The notes under the pieces were generated by a model. That model saw only the letters and a list, made by a program, of their open reading frames with translations. It was not told where the DNA came from and did no database searches. A stretch of 64,000 nucleotides of DNA from Rhodococcus sp. IEGM 1381 (GTDB lineage: Bacteria; Actinomycetota; Actinomycetes; Mycobacteriales; Mycobacteriaceae), in contig NZ_JASHKQ010000002.1 of the NCBI RefSeq assembly GCF_030056795.1, positions 62,001 to 126,000 of the forward strand. Reading direction: 5' to 3'. How positions within the stretch are numbered: position 1 is the stretch's first letter; each line of letters begins with the position of its first letter. Both the position numbers and the translations under genes were made by a program. Positions 59,859 to 64,000 of this stretch are shown here, piece after piece.

Positions 59859-59892
59859 AGGCGAGGGCCAAGTGTTCTCTAGGCGAGGGCCA
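59859..59892. repeat. 12-base direct repeat duplicating the phoD-like gene end
   Basis: AGGCGAGGGCCA occurs at 59859-59870 and again at 59881-59892. The second copy encodes the final LALA and stop of the hydrolase gene; the first lies just downstream. It looks like a small tandem duplication of the 3' end. Confidence 0.55.
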
Positions 59893-61546
59893 GGGTCGAC
59901 GTCTCGGTCAGAACCTGCTCACCGGCATCGTCGACGTGAGCATGGCGCACCTGCAACCGCGCCGAATCACCGTGCAGGGTCAACAGCATGACGCCGTTGT
60001 CGAACCACGGTCCCGCCTCTGCCTGCCATTCGACTCCGGAGGGGCCTACGTGCGCGGCTCGAGCGAGTTTCGACAGAATCCGAGCTGCAGGACGTTTGAT
60101 GGCCAGCTTGTTGACCGCGCGGATCGGGAGATCGAGCGGATTGCGGAACGGAGACATGGTCAGTTGATAGGTGGCAGGCACATCTTGCCCACCGACACCG
60201 AAGTTCGCGTTCGCCACGTAGGAGCAATGCACGTCGCCGGACAGCCACATGATGGAGGCCGGCTTGTTCTCGCCGCGGGAGAGCTCACGAGTCAACGCCG
60301 CCATGTCGTTGAACGAATTGGTGAAGGCGGCCCAGTGTTCGAGGTCGAGCCCGATTCGCATCTTCTCGGCCACCTTGGCCGGCATGGAACCCCAACTACC
60401 CTGCGCCACAGCCTCGTTCCACTGTTCCAGGTAGTGCAGTGCAGGCAGCATGAGGTAGGGCAGCGAAGAACCGAACAGCAGGTGCCGCGGAGTCGCTTCG
60501 AGCGCGCGCTCGCGTACCCACGCCCACTCCTTCTCGTCGACCATCTCTCTGTTGTTCGGATCCAGGTTTCGCGAGCACCGCGAATCGATCATGATCAGCC
60601 GCGTATCGCCGAAGTCGCGGTAGAAACTCCAGCGTCCGGTTTCGGGATGGCGGTCGATTCGTAAAGCGAAGTCGGACAGCAACTTCTCCCGCTCTGCGTC
60701 GTTGGCGGCCGATCGAACCGCGGCGTACATCTCGTCCTGAGCCAACTCCTTCGGCGACAGATTGCCCAGGTGTTGATACACCCAGTACGACGAGTACGCG
60801 CCGATCACGCGATCGTTCCACCACGGCCGAGTCACGATGTCCCGACGCCAGGACGCGGACGAATTCCAGTCGTCACGCAGATCGTGGTCGTCGAGGATCA
60901 TGCACGACGGGATGCTCGCCATCAGTGTTCGGACCGGTTCGAGTCCCCACGATTCCCGGTACAGCCAGGAGTACTCCTCGAAATCGCAGATCTCGTTCTC
61001 TGCATCGGTACCGACCGCGCTTGTCGGCCCCTGCCCCGACTGCCGTCGCGCCTGCAGGCGTTCGACGATCTCCGGCGACGGGTCGTCGGCGTAGACCTGA
61101 TCACCGAGAAGCAGCAATGCCTGCGGCCACCGACTCGGATCCTCCTCGATCAGCGCGTTGCCCAGTCCGGCCAACGCGTCGGCTCCGATCTGTTTCAGAG
61201 ATTCCTCGCTGTAGTTGTCGCCTCGCCGGCACGATCCGAACGCCAACGTGACGGGCCCCTGGGCGTCGACGGTGTGGATGGCCGCAGTATGGCCTTCACG
61301 CGGCCAGACCTTGCGCTCATCGACGAACACCTCGTAGCGCACCGCCGAATTGGCGGGTAGTCCCTCGAGCGGAACCAGCGCGTAGTGGTGGCCGTGCACA
61401 CCCCAGGTTCGTTCTGCGCCGCGGACGCCGACGTCGGTCACGACCGTTACCGTCGTCGATTCGGCCATCTCGAACCAGAGGGTCGCAGTCTCGGTACCGA
61501 CGTATCGAACGATCGGGCCGAGAAGGACAAGGCTGTCGGAGGTCAT
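59879..61546 (-). CDS. PhoD-like alkaline phosphatase family hydrolase without signal peptide
   Basis: This 555-residue metallophosphatase of the PhoD type has an N-terminal beta-rich domain (about 1-100), FGSCRRGD, LLLGDQVYADD, LDDHDLRDDW and SGDVHCSYVA, which provide the metal ligands. Classical PhoD is exported by the Tat path, but this one begins MTSDSLVLLGPIVRY without a signal, so it is probably cytoplasmic. ATG at 61546 is preferred. Its natural substrate, whether phosphodiester or other, is unknown. It is transcribed toward the ABC-F gene. Confidence 0.88.
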   Translation of the reverse strand: MTSDSLVLLGPIVRYVGTETATLWFEMAESTTVTVVTDVGVRGAERTWGVHGHHYALVPLEGLPANSAVRYEVFVDERKVWPREGHTAAIHTVDAQGPVTLAFGSCRRGDNYSEESLKQIGADALAGLGNALIEEDPSRWPQALLLLGDQVYADDPSPEIVERLQARRQSGQGPTSAVGTDAENEICDFEEYSWLYRESWGLEPVRTLMASIPSCMILDDHDLRDDWNSSASWRRDIVTRPWWNDRVIGAYSSYWVYQHLGNLSPKELAQDEMYAAVRSAANDAEREKLLSDFALRIDRHPETGRWSFYRDFGDTRLIMIDSRCSRNLDPNNREMVDEKEWAWVRERALEATPRHLLFGSSLPYLMLPALHYLEQWNEAVAQGSWGSMPAKVAEKMRIGLDLEHWAAFTNSFNDMAALTRELSRGENKPASIMWLSGDVHCSYVANANFGVGGQDVPATYQLTMSPFRNPLDLPIRAVNKLAIKRPAARILSKLARAAHVGPSGVEWQAEAGPWFDNGVMLLTLHGDSARLQVRHAHVDDAGEQVLTETSTLALA

Positions 61547-61619
61547 TCGATTCACAGTGCCCTCGTCGGCCGGATTTCGCCAGTCAGTCTGTGGATTTCG
61601 ACACTCGGTCGACCAGTTT

Positions 61620-62636
61620 TCACTCAACCTCGGCGACCACCACCTTGCCACGCACGTGGCCATCCTCCACGATCCGGTGCGCAGCGCGCAGCTGCTCGGC
61701 ATCGAGGGGTCTCAGCACTGTCGTCGCCGTTGTCCGCATCGTCCCGGCGTCGATCATGTCGGCGACTGCAGTCAACAGTTCGTGTTGCCGAATCCGGTCC
61801 GCGGTTCCGGCAAGCGCTCGCGCGAACATGAACTCCCAATGCCAGGAGAGCGATTTCGACTTCAATGCCAGAACATCGAGGCGCTCGGGATCATCGATGG
61901 CAACGACCTGACCGAACGGCTTCAACAACTCGACGTAGGTCTCGACCTGACCCGAGGAATGCGTGGTGAATACGAATTCGATCCCCTCGGGAGCAAGAGC
62001 GCGCACGCTCTTGCGCAGATTCTCACGGCGGTCGACTACCTCGTGAGCACCGAGCGAGCGCACCCACGCTTCCCCGTCCGCATCCGAGACGGTCGCGATG
62101 AGCTTCAGCCCTGGCACCAGTGCCCGAATCAGTTGCAAAACCATCGATCCCACGCCGCCGGTCGCACCGACCATCAACAGCGTTCCAGTGGATTCGGTGG
62201 TGATTCGCAGTTTGTCGAACAATCCTTCCCAGGCCGTGATGGCTGTCAACGGGAGCGCGGCCGCGCCTGCGAAATCGAGGCTGGCCGGCTTTTTGGCAAC
62301 TATCTTCTCGTCGACCGCGTGCAGGTGTGAGTTCGTCCCTGGCCTGGCAATGCTCCCCGCGTAAAAGACCTCGTCGCCCGGAGCGAACATCTCGACATCG
62401 GTCCCGACGGCTCGGACCACTCCTGCGGCGTCGTAGCCCAGGATCTTCGGCTGACCCCCCGGGTCGGTACCGGCGCGAACCTTTACATCGACCGGATTGA
62501 CCGATACGGCGAGAACTTCCACGAGTAGGTCGCTCGGTCCGAGAACAGGAACCGGAGCGACGACGTCGGTCAAGCTCGCTGGGTCGTCGATCGGGAGTGG
62601 GCGGGTGTACGCGACTGCTTTCATCGTTTCGGTCAT
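61620..62636 (-). CDS. MDR-family NADPH:quinone oxidoreductase-like protein
   Basis: This 338-residue medium-chain reductase has an N-terminal GroES-like domain (VEVLAVSVNPVDVKVRAG) and a Rossmann domain with GATGGVGSMVLQL. The cysteine ligands of zinc alcohol dehydrogenases are absent, so it belongs to the zinc-free quinone reductase side of the family. The substrate is probably a quinone or reactive enone. ATG 62636 or 62624 may be the start. It is divergent from an HxlR regulator with three cysteines. Confidence 0.88.
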   Translation of the reverse strand: MTETMKAVAYTRPLPIDDPASLTDVVAPVPVLGPSDLLVEVLAVSVNPVDVKVRAGTDPGGQPKILGYDAAGVVRAVGTDVEMFAPGDEVFYAGSIARPGTNSHLHAVDEKIVAKKPASLDFAGAAALPLTAITAWEGLFDKLRITTESTGTLLMVGATGGVGSMVLQLIRALVPGLKLIATVSDADGEAWVRSLGAHEVVDRRENLRKSVRALAPEGIEFVFTTHSSGQVETYVELLKPFGQVVAIDDPERLDVLALKSKSLSWHWEFMFARALAGTADRIRQHELLTAVADMIDAGTMRTTATTVLRPLDAEQLRAAHRIVEDGHVRGKVVVAEVE

Positions 62637-62680
62637 TCTCACAGCGTGGACCGGCCACCCTGGTTACCGTCAAGGGCACC

Positions 62681-62699
62681 TAGTTCCCAATAGGTACTA
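62681..62699. promoter_or_regulatory. Candidate HxlR operator and promoter element
   Basis: TAGTTCC and GGTACTA flank a 5-base spacer as an inverted repeat with one mismatch. TACTAT (62695-62700) overlapping it could be the minus-10 of the HxlR gene. The TACTA-ended form resembles operators of HxlR/YodB-type regulators. Confidence 0.5.
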
Positions 62700-62752
62700 T
62701 GATGCCATTCGATACTGGACGCCGCGCCAAGTACACCGACGAAAGATCACCG

Positions 62753-63091
62753 ATGACCGACTGCGAACGCAACGACGTGTATGCCGCCGCGTGCCCGTGC
62801 CGAGACATGCTCGACCTGCTGGCAAACAAGTGGAGCGCCCTCATTATCGGCGTGCTCGAGTCGGGTCCCCTGCGATTCGGCGCGATCAAGAATGCGCTCG
62901 ACGGGGTGAGCCCGAAGGTCCTGACTCAGTCGCTACGCCGCCTCGAGGAGCACGGACTGCTCACACGCACAGTCTTTCCCGAGGTTCCACTGCGTGTCGA
63001 GTACCGACTCACCCCGTTGGGGTCGAGTGCATCGGCTCCGCTGGCTCATCTTCGCGATTGGGTGGAGGACAACGTCGCCGTTAGCACCTGA
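62753..63091 (+). CDS. HxlR-family (DUF24) regulator, probable redox sensor
   Basis: This 112-residue winged-helix protein has ACPCRDMLDLLANKWSALIIGVL, FGAIKNALDGVSPKVLTQSLRRLEEHGLL and a wing ending YRLTPLG. Cysteines 4, 14 and 16 near the N-terminus suit thiol-based sensing of quinones or aldehydes, as in QorR and YodB. ATG at 62753 was chosen because the possible minus-10 overlaps upstream ATG codons at 62699 and 62702. It is divergent from the oxidoreductase gene, its likely target. Its 3' end overlaps the convergent CbiG-domain gene by 46 bases. Confidence 0.88.
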   Translation: MTDCERNDVYAAACPCRDMLDLLANKWSALIIGVLESGPLRFGAIKNALDGVSPKVLTQSLRRLEEHGLLTRTVFPEVPLRVEYRLTPLGSSASAPLAHLRDWVEDNVAVST

Positions 63092-63447
63092 CCGCCGGTC
63101 ACACCAGCCACGGCAACGGTGATCGCGCTCCGAACCGTCCTGGGCACCAGCGTCTCGGCCGAGCCCGCAGCGAGGAGCGCGGCGGCCTCTGCCACGCTTC
63201 CCGTCCCCACCGCGCGAGATACCCGATCCGAGGACGTCACGGTCCGCGCTACAGACAGTTCCGCGGCCGTGAAGGTAATCGCCCGAACCCCCATGCTCGA
63301 CGCCACCGCCGCCACCAGATCCGCTTTCCTGTCGATCGAGGCGATGGCCTCGACCCGCCAATCCGGCCGCAGTACAGCCGCGATCGCGTAAACCATCTCG
63401 GCCGCATCGACACCTGCTCGGGCACCGATTCCGACCACGACCCGCAT
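63046..63447 (-). CDS. CbiG C-terminal domain (CobE-like) protein
   Basis: This 133-residue protein has VVVGIGARAGVDAAEMVYAI, EAIASIDRKADLVAAVASSMGV and SVAEAAALLAAG, the C-terminal domain of cobalt-precorrin-5A hydrolase (CobE family). It takes part in corrin ring synthesis, although free-standing CobE has no fully defined reaction. ATG at 63447 is 11 bases after the cobB stop, so the two form an operon. The protein ends in a convergent overlap with hxlR. Confidence 0.82.
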   Translation of the reverse strand: MRVVVGIGARAGVDAAEMVYAIAAVLRPDWRVEAIASIDRKADLVAAVASSMGVRAITFTAAELSVARTVTSSDRVSRAVGTGSVAEAAALLAAGSAETLVPRTVRSAITVAVAGVTGGQVLTATLSSTQSRR

Positions 63448-63458
63448 CGCCGACGAGC

Positions 63459-64000
63459 CTAGACGCGCGCGTAATCGACTGCGCCGGAGACGAATCGGGT
63501 GATGGACTCGGGATTTCCCGCGGCATGTGTGTGCAGGTAGGACGCATGCACTCCGCCGCGGACGAAGCCTTCGCGAGCGGCGGTTCTGCCGTCCGGTCGC
63601 TGCCGATGCCAACCCCAGGCCGCCGGGGCGGCCTCGCGCACTGCGACGAGCTTCGTGCGATGGAACTCGTGGCCGGTGACACGGGTTCCCGCGTCGAACA
63701 GAGGCGACGCTTCGAGGGCGACCGCGTCGCGATACCCGAGAGTGAGCGTGTTCCCGAATTCCGCGTCGACATCGACGACGCCCGCCATTGCATGACCGTC
63801 CAATTGTGTCGCCAGATAGAGCAATCCGGCGCATTCTGCGTGAACGGGCAAACCCCGCGCCGCTGCCGTCCTGATGTCGGCAAGCAACAGTTCGTTCGCT
63901 GCCAGCGCGGCAGCGTGTTCCTCTGGGAATCCGCCGGGCAGCACGACTGCTGCTGTACCGGTGGGCAACCCGTCGCGTAGTGGGTCGAATACAGCGACGT
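63459..64000 (-). CDS. cobB: Cobyrinate a,c-diamide synthase, C-terminal part
   Basis: Only the last 180 residues are in the window; the 5' end lies beyond 64000. The class I glutamine amidotransferase domain is visible: VVLPGGFPEEHAAALAAN, the catalytic cysteine in HAECAGLLYLA, and a C-terminal region with FVRGGVHASYLHTHAAGNP that supplies histidine. The enzyme amidates side chains a and c of cobyrinic acid using glutamine and ATP. It corresponds to Rv2848c, which is next to cysG in mycobacteria. Confidence 0.92.
   Translation of the reverse strand, partial: VAVFDPLRDGLPTGTAAVVLPGGFPEEHAAALAANELLLADIRTAAARGLPVHAECAGLLYLATQLDGHAMAGVVDVDAEFGNTLTLGYRDAVALEASPLFDAGTRVTGHEFHRTKLVAVREAAPAAWGWHRQRPDGRTAAREGFVRGGVHASYLHTHAAGNPESITRFVSGAVDYARV

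Noticed and set aside
58226-60664. An 812-codon open frame antisense to the ABC-F and PhoD-like genes
   Set aside because: It spans two well-supported genes on the other strand and shows no domain signatures.

Overview
The window looks like chromosomal DNA of a GC-rich, mycolic-acid-type actinobacterium, most probably Rhodococcus or a close relative in Nocardiaceae. The evidence is gene order. Two long runs match blocks I know from Mycobacterium tuberculosis: pepR-pnp(gpsI)-rpsO-ribF-sirR/mntR-truB-pptT-pptH, and dinF-DHH phosphatase-rbfA-infB-ylxR-nusA-rimP-(Tat protein)-(DUF4439)-proS-efpA-cysG-cobB. GTG starts, 1 to 4 base stop/start overlaps and high-GC codon use are typical of the group. 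I saw no rRNA, tRNA, CRISPR array, prophage or insertion sequence. Almost everything is core genome, and the less ordinary content is in regulatory DNA and a few inserted genes.

Layout. 1-1.1 kb: a TetR regulator cut by the window edge, divergent from a DUF4188 gene, with a palindrome between them. 1.1-16.6 kb: the complete 14-subunit complex I operon nuoA-N on the minus strand. 16.6-24.6 kb: a CRP/GlxR-like site between nuoA and an aquaporin, a degenerate receiver protein related to the one beside nuo in mycobacteria, a lipoprotein, small unknown genes, a ComB-like phosphatase, a polyprenol-phosphate mannose synthase, an SDR/acyltransferase pair with a divergent TetR, and the M16 peptidase PepR. 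24.7-34.8 kb: RNA and cofactor genes (pnp, rpsO, ribF), a manganese-type ABC importer with its DtxR-family regulator, truB, and the opposed pair PptT/PptH. 35.0-38.2 kb: a TOBE/HTH protein with modABC. 38.2-46.5 kb: dinF, a DHH phosphodiesterase, and the rimP-nusA-ylxR-infB-ylxP-rbfA translation/transcription cluster, with strong hairpins at two junctions. 46.6-58.1 kb: a Tat lipoprotein with a DUF4439 partner, an inserted MFS/TetR/acyl-CoA dehydrogenase block, proS, yaaA with a DUF2786 gene, a 62-base palindrome, efpA and cysG. 58.1-63.1 kb: a second inserted block (ABC-F ATPase, PhoD-like hydrolase, quinone-oxidoreductase-like enzyme with divergent HxlR regulator). 63.0-64.0 kb: cobalamin genes (CbiG C-domain protein and the 3' part of cobB).

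How it fits together. Respiration (nuo), metal supply (Mn, Mo), carrier-protein activation and its reversal (PptT/PptH), ribosome and RNA maturation, and siroheme/cobalamin synthesis are the main functions. A repeated theme is the divergent regulator/effector pair with a short palindrome between or over the start codons (555-572, 22789-22803, 49084-49099, 62681-62699). A similar GGNNTGCCTAA motif sits at both the start of the manganese importer and the start of its regulator. I found no clear new multi-gene system. The best leads are the 62-base palindrome at 55300-55361, the shared metal-regulator motif, and the nuo/aquaporin/pseudo-receiver region.
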